Shown: positions 25,821 through 38,400 of the stretch, one piece after another
Layout of the letters: the number at the start of each line of letters is the position of its first letter
How positions within the stretch are numbered: position 1 is the first letter of the stretch
From: Limonium bicolor
Lineage: Eukaryota > Streptophyta > Magnoliopsida > Caryophyllales > Plumbaginaceae
NCBI GenBank assembly: GCA_023374045.1
Contig: CM041779.1
Coordinates: forward strand, 146,693,485 to 146,757,484
Direction: 5' to 3'
DNA: 64,000 nucleotides
Made by a program: the position numbers and the translations under genes
Notes under the pieces: generated by a model
What the model was told of the DNA's origin: nothing
Databases searched by the model: none
What the model saw: only the letters and a program-made list of their open reading frames with translations

Positions 25821-26174
25821 ACTAATAATAGCCAATGTCATATGACCACCCAAGCTGGAAGTCAATGAGAGAAGAGACGCGAAGATGCTAGAAATCCTAA
25901 CGATGGGAGATACGACAATACAAGGGATCAACTGAGCCTATGTTCATGGGTCTACACCTCTATAAGCAGCGAGTGGGCCCATTAGAAAGGTGCAAAGAGC
26001 ACTAAATACTAATAATAGCCAATGTCATATGACCACCCAAGCTGGAAGTCAATGAGAGAAGAGACGCGAAGATGCTAGAAATCCTAACGATGGGAGATAC
26101 GACAATACAAGGGATCAACTGAGCCTATGTTCATGGGTCTACACCTCTATAAGGAGCGAGTGGGCCCATTAGAA
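25821..26174 (+). repeat. Recent tandem duplication, 187-bp period
   Basis: The block beginning actaataatagccaatgtc at 25821 is repeated from 26008. About 167 bp match with one substitution seen (ataagcagcg versus ataaggagcg), so the duplication is young compared with the surrounding sequence. Confidence 0.95.
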
Positions 26175-26329
26175 CGAATTCGGGAGAGAGCACAAACACG
26201 TGCCTCACCTTTACATGTTTTGGAGCCCGGAGGGGCTAGAGTCATACCCATCTATCTAATATGAGAATAATCTACTCCAAAAGTGGGAGATACCACATGA
26301 GAGTTAGAGAACTCTATGAGAGCCAAGTA

Positions 26330-26630
26330 TCCAGCGCTCCTTGTGGAGCGGCTGTTGAATACTTGTGGGTACGGGGGCGTAACCCTTTTTAAGGGGGGTA
26401 TAGCCTCTTGGCTGCGCACATGTTCGCACTGAATTTTGTTGTTTCGTATGCGGGCATACAGTGGTTTGTTGGTATGCGGGGCATACGATGTTTTGTTGCT
26501 TGTTGTTTCAAGTGCGAGGCAACAGTGAACTGGTAATATGCGGGGTTGCGTTGTTTGTTGCTATTGTTTGGTCATTTTGTTGGTGTTGTTAGGTACGCGG
26601 GGCGTACGTTGTTGATTGTTTGCGTTACTG
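26330..26630 (+). repeat. Minisatellite of atgcgggcatac-type words
   Basis: Words such as tatgcgggcata, tatgcggggcatac, aagtgcgaggcaac, tatgcggggttgcg and tacgcggggcgtac recur every 45-60 bp, separated by ttgttg-rich spacers. Several words are themselves near-palindromes around the G run. The units are degenerate. Confidence 0.6.
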
Positions 26631-27048
26631 TGCATTCGTATGTATGTGTCTTATGAAGTACTTGTTTGGAACGATGTGGTTACATCCATGTGTGTAGTAA
26701 TTTTTTTTATGATATTTGTGATATGCATATTCATATTATCTTATATTGATTACATATGGTATCACCTAGATACGAAATGAATCATTATTTACAGAATGTG
26801 GAATGATGATATAGTATGGACACCTCGGGGAGGTTGTCTGGGTTGGTAGAACTGATAGGAAATGATGGTGCTGATGGATCGCCTATATCCATATATGTTT
26901 GAATTAACGCCACAGATGATGGCTATGTGCTGTATAAGTACAATACGACGTGAGTAAATGATATATCACATAGATATACATTATGGGATTATATGGGTAG
27001 TTATTAATACACCTATCTAAGTAAAGCGACTTCGGGACGAAGTCTTTT

Positions 27049-27060
27049 AAGGGGGTAGAT
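27049..27060 (+). promoter_or_regulatory. Candidate polypurine tract before the 3' LTR
   Basis: The run aagggggtagat directly precedes tgaaataccc, with cttcgggacgaag just upstream. Chromoviruses of the Tekay/Del group commonly have this arrangement at the end of their internal region. It fixes the element on the plus strand if correct. Confidence 0.5.
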
Positions 27061-30000
27061 TGAAATACCCTAATTAATTAAATATCGATTAAACATATAA
27101 TCAATTAAATTAAGGCCTAAACATGCCTTAGAAATAAATTAAAAACAACAAAGTTTGGCAGAATGCAAGAATTACACCCTTTGACTTTATAGGGTGATTA
27201 AATATCCAAACGAACTCCGTTTGACCTAAGATTTTAACCTGAGCCTTATGACACATAAATGAACACGTTAAAACTGTTTCCAAGGAAGCCAAGCTCAGAA
27301 ACGCACTAGGACATAAAATGTGCACTGAGTTTCCTTAAAGCACATTTTTGTGCGATTGTCTCCAAAATGAGGTTTGTTTAATTTTAGGGTCTTGAATACC
27401 CTTAAATATACTAATGTGACATAATGTGCCACCTTACAATGCTTAAATCAAAGTTTTTCAAAAAAAACCAAAAATATGTGCATTGTCTTGTGAATATTAA
27501 CCAAGTAGTGGAAAATAACATTTAATCACTTAATCTTGTCTATGGTCAACATGTTCCCTTGACCTTGGCCATATTGTTCCGCCAGTATAATGTTTATTAC
27601 CCAGCATGTTACCGCTACCATATGCAGGTAAATATAACTCACCACTGATACCTTATTAAAGTAATGTATGTACGTTTTTTATATAGTATAACTAAGCCAC
27701 TTACCTTATCATTCCAATCCCATCTGATTATAGCCGCTGCCTATTTAAATCTGTAGCCCCTTATCCACTTGAACAACCTGCAAAAAAAAAAAGAGAGCAA
27801 CTGTTAAAAGTCACCGCTACCTACTCTGGTAATAAAGAATCTGTGACATCGACGTGTCTAGACATAACTTACATTCCAAAACAAATTCGTTCCCTTACCG
27901 TACCTACTACTTCATTACATAAATTAATCAACCTATACTTTCCACCGTAACCACCCATATCCGCTGCTCCCTGTGTCACCCTGATCCATTAGCAGGCTAT
28001 CATTTGTTAATTGCTATTCTATAAGTATGGGTTTATATACATGCCCATGCTCAAACGGTTTCCCACATAGAAAAAAATGTCTTGACTCTCTTACCAACCC
28101 ACACCTACTGCAATTATCTGTCGGTTTCTTTTTCCCCATGACAATACCTTTTCTTCTCTTTCCAACGTTATTCCAGCTTCTTCCTAGCTGCTCCATAACC
28201 GAGAGCATACCCACCTTCCATGGCTGCTATCCCAAGTTATAGGTAAGCTTCCACGGCAAAAACATAACCAATCTTCTCCTCTTTTCCTCCTCTCTTCAAA
28301 GGACTTATTCATCCTGATTTTTTATACAGCGAGATGGCCTGTGTTAGTGTGTGAAATGAGGAGGGTTCTCGGCTAAAACCAGAGAAGGAAGGAGAAGTAA
28401 CATACCAGCAAAAAAAAACAAGGAAGAAACCTGCATAAAACTAGCCTGAATCTCTACTATATATTACCGATTTTCTCTCCTGTTGTTCCCAGCTCTTTAA
28501 ACTCCTCTCCTTGCTCCTTCCGCGTACAAGACCAGAAGAAAAACGTTCATGGTCCATGCAGTGGTAACGTCCATACAAGGATTTTCATTTCCATCTTCTC
28601 GTAGGTTGTCTTTTCTTTTTTTTTCCCCATTTATACCTCTGATTCTACGGTAACATAATTCCAGCTTCTTAGTTTAAATCCTGGTTATCTTCTTGCAAAA
28701 AAAAAAACAGAGGAGAAACCTCCTAGTTCATGCAGTGGCAGAACCCATGCAACCTCTTGCTGTACCAGCTACGATATGGAAAATTACCACTGCTTTCCTT
28801 CCTTGCTTTACCGTACTATTTCTAGCTAGTCTTGAGCTCTTCTCTGTTTTCTTTCACGTTTCAAAATCAGAGGAGAAGTGCGCAGACCTATGAAACAGAA
28901 GGATCCAAACAAGTCCAAGTAAACCTACTTGCGGTACCAAGCATCGGTAAGGAAAAAAACTGGTCATCTTCTTCTTCCTTCTACTGGTAATATTACCAGC
29001 TCCATCTAAGCCATCCTCCTTCTGTTTCCTCCACATACAGAACCAGAGGAATCCCCAGCTTATTCACTGCCTTCTCCACGTACAAAACAGAGGGAAAACA
29101 CCCATGCTTGTGCAGTAGCCATACCCATACGAGGAGCTCCATCCTCATCCATTTCGGTAAGGAAAAACCATGCTCATTTCCTTCTTGTATTACCGGTAAA
29201 ACACTTCCAGTTCTCCTTGCTTAAGTCTCTGATTTCTTCACGTAAAACCAGGAGGTTGCCAGCACTTAGCGAAGAACAAAATCCCATCAAGGACTCCTTT
29301 GTTGGTGAGTTCGGTAACAAAAAAAAAAATTACTACCACCATTCCTCACTGATATTTACCGGTTACATAGTATGTTTACATGGTGTTTAATACTTCTCCT
29401 TGCCTTGGAAAGAACAGGCGTGAATAGCCTCTAAGGTCAGCCGTTAAGGTATATACCATGCCTTTTACTAAGCATTAAACTACCCTTAATGATCCTTATA
29501 TTACATGGCTGATATGTGTTCTTTTCCATGCACAAAAATACTGCCGCATGGTGCTGTTACCATGGGGAAATCCTACACAACAAAAAAAAAAATGAAGAGA
29601 GGAAGCTTAAGGATATACCTAACAAAGTAAGGTAAATCTATCATTAAATGCTATCATAATTAAGCTTAAGTGTTGGTTATGTTTGGAAACTAATTCAAGG
29701 ATTTTGTAAAAAATAGGCGAGAGCCTAAGGAGGTGTTTGGTGGCTTGGAGGATGTGTGGAAGATTTAGTTGACCAAAATCAATGTAAGTACTTAACATCC
29801 TTAGTATATAGATGTCATGTCATTATGCTAATTAAAAAAATGGAAGCCGTGAGTGAAGGAGTGTTAAAATGGCTAATCTATGTATTATAATGTTTTATAA
29901 CATTTTAGTTGATAGTATAAGGTTTACATGACATATAATGTCATAGGAATAATTAAATGATTTTAGGAAACATAAAAGAAAAACTATACAATAAACCGTA

Positions 30001-32289
30001 AACAATATAGTCTCATAACATTTTGTGTAATTTTATCCTATGTTAATTATTGTAATAAGTCCAAGCATTTTAGGCCATTTAACTTAAGTATTATTTCAAG
30101 TTAAAAATGGATTTAAAATGAATTTAGAACAAAAATAAATATTATCGTACTAGTTGGGGTTGAATTGCAATAAATAAATTTTGAGGTTGAATCTAAATAA
30201 AACCGGAAACTATATGTTAAAAGAGTTATTTTATGAATTTTATTAAGTTTTATAAAATATGGGGGTCAAATTGTAATTTTTGAGAAAATGTGGTCAAACC
30301 GCACACATATATATACCTATGGTCAAACTAGTGTAATTGGGTCAATATTGACCAAAATAAAGCCTTGACCAAAATTTATAACGTAAATAATTGATTATGA
30401 ACTTAAGGTGACATTAGGGATTAAATGTTAAGTCTATGAAATTTTTGGGGTGTAGAGTGTAGATACCGAAATAATGGGTTGGTTTGGTTATATGATGATT
30501 TATATACTGAGTATTAAATTGGGAATTTTTGGAGTTATATAAGTGGTTATATTAATAAATGTGTATAATATAGTTTTTTGACATATGAAGTATATAATAA
30601 AAATTGGAGTCAAAATGTAAATAAGGAAAAGAATGTGGGCGGAAAGAGGATTTTAAAACAGAAGGGGGCTGTTTGGAATATAGCAACATAAAAATTATAG
30701 GTTATATGGATAATAAATATTAAAACCATATAATATAACCTATATATGTCACTTGTTATAAAATATGTGGCTATTTGTAAACAAGGAAAAGATAGTGGCT
30801 GGAAAAGAAATATACCCAACAGCTTGGGCTGTCCGGCAATATTACGGAAGTAACATATAAAAACTATATGTTATAAATGATATTGTAGACACCAAAAATT
30901 CTCACCCCATAAAGCAAAATTCAGATAAATAAAAAAAAATAAGAGGGTCGTCGCCTTTCTTTTCCACACTTACTCATGTACATACCAAAATGAATACTGT
31001 CATATCATGACAAATTTTCTAAATCATTTTTTTACAGCAGCTGTTTTCAAACCCGTCTCTCCTCGTTATTCACTTAGTTTACCATTTTATTCTCGATTTA
31101 TTTCCTGTTAGTCAGTTTTGTTTTATTCGCTTATTTATTTGCCTATTCATTTTTATTTATGTCCATGCTATTTTGTTACTTGTTTATTTTATCTCATTTA
31201 ATTTCTTTGATACTTTACTTGTATTTTTTATTAGTACTTGTTTTTACTTTGTCTTTATCATTTTTAGAATTATTTCATCATTTTATGTATCGTTTCACTA
31301 TTATTATACGTATTAATATATTCTGTTTTGTTTTGTCGCTAATTCTGTTATTTCCTCTCATCTCATGTTATTCTCTTTTTATCTTATTTACATACTACTC
31401 GTACATATGTAACTCAACTTCTTTTTTTATTGCGTTTATTTTGTATATTAACATCCATTTTATTAGTACTATTTCATTATTTTATGCCCGTATCATTGTT
31501 TTCACCAGTACTACATTATTGTTATTATGTAATTACGTTTCTTTCTTTGTTTCTTCTATATCTATCCTACCATTCCATCGAAAAGAAAACCATTCATTAT
31601 TAGATAAAAACCCTTCATCTCACTGTATTTTCGTTAAAATGCTAACGTTTTTTAAAGGAATTCATTCGGTTCAATTTAAGGTCTTAGTATTACTTCTCAC
31701 ATTCCTATATCAAGGCGTAGCCGGTTAGTGTGAGTATAAAGAATATTGTACATTGTGAGTTCAATCTTAAGTTACAAGCATTCCTGGAGCCTTTTATTAT
31801 TGCCTTCTAGGTCAAATCTGAAGCCAATCTTTGATTTTCATTGATTTTCATTGCTAAGACTGAATAACTTGCTAGCCTAGTCGGTGCTTACTGCTCTAAT
31901 CTGGAGGGTGCGGTTCGAGCCTTGTCTCACCCCCCTTTTTTTAGCAATTCATTTTCCAACTGGCATCATAGTCCACCAAAGATTTCACGTGAGAATCAAA
32001 CAAAACCTAATCCCTCTCTTATAAAAGCAATAACAAACCCTACAAGAACGGTAGCCTCTCTATCATTCTCTTCGTCTTCTTCATTTTCAAGAGAACCAGC
32101 CGCCTCCATCGGAGGATCGATAAAAAAAACTCACGCAGAACAAAGCTTCTCTACCTCTCGACAACAACACCAAGATGACAAACAAAAACCAATCTTCCTT
32201 ATCGACCTCGACTGATCTCGTTAACCCATCAGAAACAATGAACAACATAGCTATTCATCTGTTTTCATTCTATACACTCTCGTTGACAT

Positions 32290-33520
32290 TGCAAAATCTA
32301 CTGGCGAACATAGGGTATACAACTCCAATTCCTTTCATGTCTTCACGTCGTTCACTCTCTTCTTCGTATTCACTGGCAAACGCAAATACATGCTTCTCCT
32401 CTGTTTCCTTCACCATCGAGCCCAGCTGGCGAACAGGAAACTATACTCCTGCTTCATTCTCTTCACGCCAATATTTTACAACCAGCTAGCGAACGAGAAA
32501 CATACAGCCCTGCAACTCTTTCCATTCTGATTACCTTTGCTGGCGAACAAGGAAACTGCATCTTCATCTTTCTCTTGCGTTTGTGCCTCCGATGAGCCAA
32601 ATCAGTGGAGCTGCTACACTGCTTCACTCCATCCTCTTTACTACTGTACCTCTGCAAACCAATTGAGGAACAAGAACGTAAGCTCTGCATCCTCTCCGTT
32701 CTTTTCATGTTGCTGCGTACAGGAACATATGTGCTCTTCAACTCCTCCACTTCACTATCAGTAAACTTTTCCTTCGCAAGCTCAACTGGAGAACGACGCG
32801 TACAAGAACTCCCAAGCTTCTCTTTTCATTCTTCTCACCATCGCTAGCGAACAACGAATTACATCCTCCCCTGCGTGCTGCGTTCCTCTTCACCGACGAT
32901 AATTTTTGCAACCTAACTGATGAACGAGGAGAATACATGCTCCCTTAATCTCTTCACTCACGGAACGTACACGGTCTGCACTTTCTTCATTCTCCAACGA
33001 GTGATTTTGCAACCTCTCTCGCGAACAGGAGCATACAAGCTCACCTCTCTGCACCTTCTTCACTGAACTGGCGAACCAGGAGCATATACGCTCCAACCTC
33101 CTGCCCGCTCCATCTCTTCCTCACGTCGGAAGCTTTGCTACCCTCATCCTGGGCTGCGTAAAACCAACAGATGAGTCGGGCTCACAGCATTCGAAGTCTA
33201 CTTCCAGCTTTGTTCATGTTATGAACCACAACTGTCGCTGGCGAAGAAAAACTGATGACCATCATCTACAATCTGAAGAGATCGTTCTCCATCTGTAACT
33301 GACGAACAAAGCGGGAGTATACATGCTCCTCTCTTCCTCATCTTCAACAAACAGGAGAACAAACCCATCCTCTTCATAATCACTGGCGAACAAAGGATAG
33401 ACATCTCCGCCTCCCTCTTGCCCTTCACGTCGCAGGCGGACAACGAAAGTGCATGCTCCTATGCCATTCTAACTGACGATAATCTATTGAAAACCGCTGG
33501 CGAACAAGGAGGTAATCATT
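32290..33520 (+). repeat. Degenerate ctggcgaacaagga minisatellite
   Basis: The word ctggcgaacaNgga or a variant (ctagcgaac, actgacgaac, ctctcgcgaac) appears about fifteen times, each followed by a variable nNNacatgctcctcN and a tctcttcNc stretch. Unit length is about 55-95 bp and irregular. It lies inside the 5.4-kb insertion and gives no convincing reading frame. Confidence 0.8.
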
Positions 33521-34549
33521 CGCCACTTCGGGAATTAGCATTCTGCTCTATTCGGTATTTAATCCCAAAGTTGTTAACTCACAAAATCCCTAAGCTTAAT
33601 GTGTGTTCGGAGGTTGAATTTGTATATGTTTGTTTTGATTGGCCATGCTTTTTTTTTCCCAGTCCCACTGCGCGTGTTTATATATCAATGGTTAGGTATA
33701 TCATATATGTGAGCTCACGATTTGTTATCCTCTGTTTGTTTGATTAATTGTGCATTGGGTCGGGAAGAGTTCCAAAAAAGAAAAACGGGATTTGTTAACT
33801 TGTTTCCCACGTTCACATATCGATTTATATCCTTTGTTTAAGTGCTGAAATGGGAAAAGTGTTTTAGTGCTTGACTAGCTAAAAATTATAATAAAAACAG
33901 GGAAATAAAAGAAAAAAGGGGTTAATAAAAATGTAGTTAGCGACTTATAAATTCGGGTCTTAGTTGTGCTGACTATACCTTGACCCGATTCAGATTGCTT
34001 TAATTTCTTGTCCTCGTATGCGTTGAGGATTTATTTGTACATACACTCTCGATGCTTCTGCAACTTGTAAAGTGTTAGATTTAAATTTCATGTTATAATT
34101 GTTGTCATCTATCTTTGGTTTTTAATTCATATTGTTTGTTTCCATTAAATGCTATCTATTATGGATTACTAGTTCGGTGATTGTTCGGCCCAGTCCAATA
34201 TAGAGGCCCAAAACAATAGGAAGCCCTAGATAGCTCGTAGGACACCCCTTGTAGAAAAGCCTTAGGTTTGGGTATCCTCAATGCATACGGGTCCTAGACA
34301 CGGTCCATGTGAGGAATACCCGTTTTCATCAAAAGTTTTCAAATCATCCCTTAATGTCAGAATAAAATCCACAATCAATAAAGATTCATTTCAAAATTCA
34401 ATTTCAAAATCCAAACATCAATTCAATTCAAATGCCAAATAAGGCCCAACTTTGGAAATGAAAAGGCCCAAGGTCCAAATCAATCGCAAAAGGCCAATTC
34501 AGTCCAAAAACAATTTTCAACCCAATTGCAAACAAAAACAATTTTTAGT

Positions 34550-35465
34550 CCACTTCTCCGAGGACTAACCCGGCCCATCTTCCAAGGCCCAATCTGGCCC
34601 ATCTTCCAAGGCCCAACTCGGCCCATCTTCTGAGGCCTAAATCGGTCCATCTTCTAAGGCCCAACTCGGCCCAATTCAACCCAAAAGCCCAACCAAGGCC
34701 CAATCTGGCCCAAACCTTGACCGAGGCCCAATCCGGTCCAAATTTGACTTGGCCCATCTATGACCAACCCGAACTTTGACCTGGTCCAACTTTGACCAAT
34801 CCAAACTTTGACATTGACCCATCTATGACCAACCCGAACTTTGACCTGGTCCAACTTTGACCAATCCAAACTTTGACCAACCCAAATTTTGACCCGACCC
34901 GTTTTTCCAACCCCAACCCAAATTCAATTCAAACCAAATTCCATTCAAATTCAAATTCAATTCAATTCAAATTCATTCAATTCTTAATTCAATTCAATTC
35001 AAATTCATTCAATTCTTAATTCAAAATTCATTCCAACTCAATCTCAATTTCAATTCAATCCTAATTCAAATCAAAATTCATTCAACTCCAAGTTCATCTC
35101 AATTCAAATTCAATTCAATTCCAAACTCATTCAAATCAAAATTTATTTCAATTCAAATCAATATTCATTCAACCCCGATTCAACTTCGATTTCAATTCAA
35201 TTTCAATTCCATTCCGATTTCTCCCACACTCTAAATGTCTCATAGACCCGAGCGTCTCACAGACTTTGTCATCCCAACGATTTGAATGTCTCACAGACCC
35301 AAACATCTCACAGACCCGAGCGTCTCATAGATCCGAGCGTCTCACAGACTTCGACATCTCAGGGTTTCAAGCGTCTCATAGACCCAAGCGTCTCACAGAC
35401 TTCGATATCTCATTCTTTTCATCATGAACACCCCAAATGTCTCACAGACCCGAACATCTCACAGA
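34550..35465 (+). repeat. Three consecutive simple-repeat blocks inside the solo LTR
   Basis: 34550-34880 repeats cggcccatcttcNaaggccc and then ccaactttgacc words. 34910-35215 is almost pure aattcaattcaaattc variation. 35230-35465 repeats gtctcacagacccgagc with period near 20-28 bp. Such stacked low-complexity blocks are common in very long plant LTRs. Confidence 0.85.
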
Positions 35466-38400
35466 CTAATCTCTTAAACACCTAAAAACCCTAAAATCTC
35501 CAAAAACCCAAACCGTGAACTACGTGAGGTCTGATCTCAACAGGGAGTTGAGTACGTAGGCAGCCCATCTAGGGTGCGACCCCATTCCAAACAAAAACTC
35601 TTTTTCCCTTCTGAGGTGGCTCTCATATCTCTCAAAACATTCGAACCTTCTTCGGCTCCCACAAACTTCAAGTCATCACTCATATGTCTTGCCTATTCGC
35701 TCAACCTCATATTTTTCCCAAATCTTCATTCTGTGCTCATCCGAATCTACCAATTCCTCTCCTTAGCGCAAGCTTGACAGAAAAGTTCACCTCATCCACT
35801 CTTTTTCTCTCTTACCGTCCTAATCCTATCCTTGGCTTTTAAATGAATCTCTCTGAAAGGTTTTGAAAGAAGGTAATCCCGACAATTGGAGACCGAGGTT
35901 TCCTCGGGCACCAATCCAAAGTCGTGGTCGTTGCCACTTCTAAGGGGTGTAACCCAGTGCGAACCCACACAAAATCTTTGGTATAACCAGATAAGCCCAA
36001 TCCATATGCAAATCACAGAGTCAATTAACGGTTCTTAAAACCCTTCTCCTCCCTTCCTAGTTCCTTAGGTCAAACTAGGTGGCGACTCTAGTCAATTTCC
36101 GCCCTTAGGGCATAAGTCCGCGTGGAGCCCATTGAGAGCGGGTGTAGTGCTCACTATCATTCCCCATAAGCTTTCTGGGAAAGACGGACGATTCAGTAGG
36201 TATTTGAGGGATGCCAGAATAACGGGTTTTCACCCTCCACAGAATGGCATTTTCTAGGGTCTCGGCTTCTCAGTCAGACCATATTTAGATAGACCCCCCT
36301 CATACCGAAAAATCACCCTCCACAGATATAATGTTTGGAATGATATAACATATGATATGTAAAAATATAATAAGATTTGTGGTAAAAGTATAAATATGGG
36401 ATGTTAAGGGTTAAAACAAAAAAAAACAGAACCTAAGGGTTTGTTTGTATTTTTCGGGAATACTGAGACTATATAATATACATAACATATGATTCAAATG
36501 CCATAGTATATGGTAAGTTAAGTATGTTATAAAAATTGTAGTGAAATTGTAGTATTTGGAAAGTATAGGATTTGAAATGAAATGAAATGGAAAATACATG
36601 CCTTTTCGGCAACAATGAATAAAGAGGTATTAAAACCATAGGTTATACCTTATTACAAAGTTTTGATGTTATAAAACAAGGTATTTATAACATGGTATAA
36701 GTTATGTGACTATATTGTAATAAATGAGAATTATGCAAATAAAGAAGTATAAGTGTATTGTAAGTATATGTCATTTTCGGTACATAAATATAAGTAATAA
36801 AACCATATGTTATAAGTTAATGACATATAAAATATCACACTATATGACAACACGATATAAGTGTAACACTAGATAATACTGTGTGGTTAAAAGTATAGTT
36901 TCTTAAAACTATCTTAATAGCGCATGCACATGTATGCATATGTAAAAAAAAAGAGAGGATATAAACTATAGAATACAATGACATAAGTACTATGGTTAAT
37001 ATAAGATTTTGGAATGGTTAAATAAACCCCGCATAAAGAATAATATGTACACAATATAAAGTTTCTTATTTCATTAGGAGCTAATGTGTACACATATATA
37101 AATGCTGGCGCAAATGATATGCATATATAATATGGTTTACAAACCATATAGTAGTCAATAATAAATGTTAGCATGTAAGCATAATTGTATACCATTATGT
37201 CATAAGGGTTTAAATGAATACAAGTTGTTACATAAATAAGAAGTTAGAATAATGTAAGGTATACCAAGGAATAACAATCTATCGTGCAATATAAACCAAC
37301 GTTGCATGAAATACATGCAACCATAGGTTATCAACTATAACCATGCATGCAACCATAGGTTATAAAAATACCTATGGATGCAATATAACGGTTGGATTAA
37401 AATATACGAGAACGAACGAAGTTATATAAAGCATAACGTTTTTATTACGGGTTGGAAACCGTAATTCCTAAGTTGAAAACATTAACTATGACGTTCGTAT
37501 AGGAACCGACGTCTTTGTTGAACCGCATATTAATACTTACTACGAGTAAGGAAATTTTTAAGATAACTATGCTTTAGCTAGTAACAGTTGAAAATCCGGG
37601 GGCGTAGTACCGGGATTACAGACGTTATTCGGAAATACCGAATCCTACTGTCATGTGGATTGACACTTAGCGTTCCTTGTATTTCTAGATCACCCTTCAG
37701 ACGTGCGCGCTCGATAGCCCTAGCGATCTACACTGCGCGACCTTGACACGGTGTACGGTATGTAAAGGGGTTTGATCCGGGTTGTCCTGAGGAATTCCTC
37801 GGGCTCGGATTTGTTTGATAAATAACTTGTGTGAATGTATGTATGTGATTTATGTGTGTGATGAGTACCCATGTTTACTGCATTATTTATTTATGCACGA
37901 ACGTCCTACGGGACTAATACTACGTCGACTATAGATCGACTTATACAAAACTACATATGCGAAATGTGTGATTGTGACCACCATTACCTGACCTAATACG
38001 TTAAGTATTACAAGTATGTAGTTAAAACCTAAGTAAAACACTTAGGAACGGGACACGACATTGTCGGCCTCTAGAGCTTTGACTCGAACGTGAATACTAC
38101 CTAGAATAATTCTAGGTATGCGTAAGACCCATAGGGCAGCCAACAAATTAAGTGATGTACTCCATAACTAAAACTGTAACTGACTATCTAACTAACAAAG
38201 TTAACAGTGGAGTGTGAATGAATGTGATGATGTACCTTAATCCAGACAGTCACTGGCTGCTGGTCGCGCGTAGAGATCTCTTGGGTTATCCCGTATCGGG
38301 TTTTACCCTAGTTAATCCTGAACGAACCTAGATAGATCGTCAGGCGGAGTGTGCTACCGTTGGCACCAGGCCCTTGGCCACCTAAATGGACGCCTTTACA

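Larger units (their letters stand above)
21998..27060 (+). other. Internal region of the long-LTR element, no coding recognised
   Basis: About 5.06 kb, the usual length for a gypsy gag-pol region. I find no gag, protease, reverse transcriptase or integrase motif in any frame; the longest reading frames are about 100 codons and unlike known proteins. It could be a replaced, non-coding core (as in LARDs) or coding sequence decayed past recognition. Nothing like a standard initiator-Met primer site follows the left copy; the nearest match is an inverted one at about 21999-22011. Confidence 0.5.
30884..36324 (+). mobile_element. 5.4-kb TG...CA insertion, probable solo LTR
   Basis: It starts tgtagacacc and ends accctccaca. 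The flanks carry the 5-bp duplication gatat (30879-30883 and 36325-36329), and the left long repeat has the corresponding uninterrupted site near 18600. TG...CA ends and a 5-bp duplication are LTR-retrotransposon hallmarks. The start sequence does not recur inside, so I see no second LTR and no gag or pol. A single giant LTR, as in the Tat/Ogre group, fits best. The motif gaactacgtgaggtctgat ... gtaggcag near 35515-35565 resembles gypsy LTR sequence. The 189-codon frame at 31159-31728 is low-complexity T-rich sequence, not a gene. Confidence 0.75.

Noticed and set aside
22300..25900. Minus-strand frames of 60-107 codons between the long repeats as a decayed gag-pol
   Set aside because: No RT, integrase, protease or zinc-knuckle motif could be recognised in any frame.
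31159..31728. A 189-codon plus-strand frame rich in Phe, Ile and Leu, suggesting a membrane protein
   Set aside because: It is low-complexity T-rich sequence inside the 5.4-kb TG...CA element, without any conserved motif.
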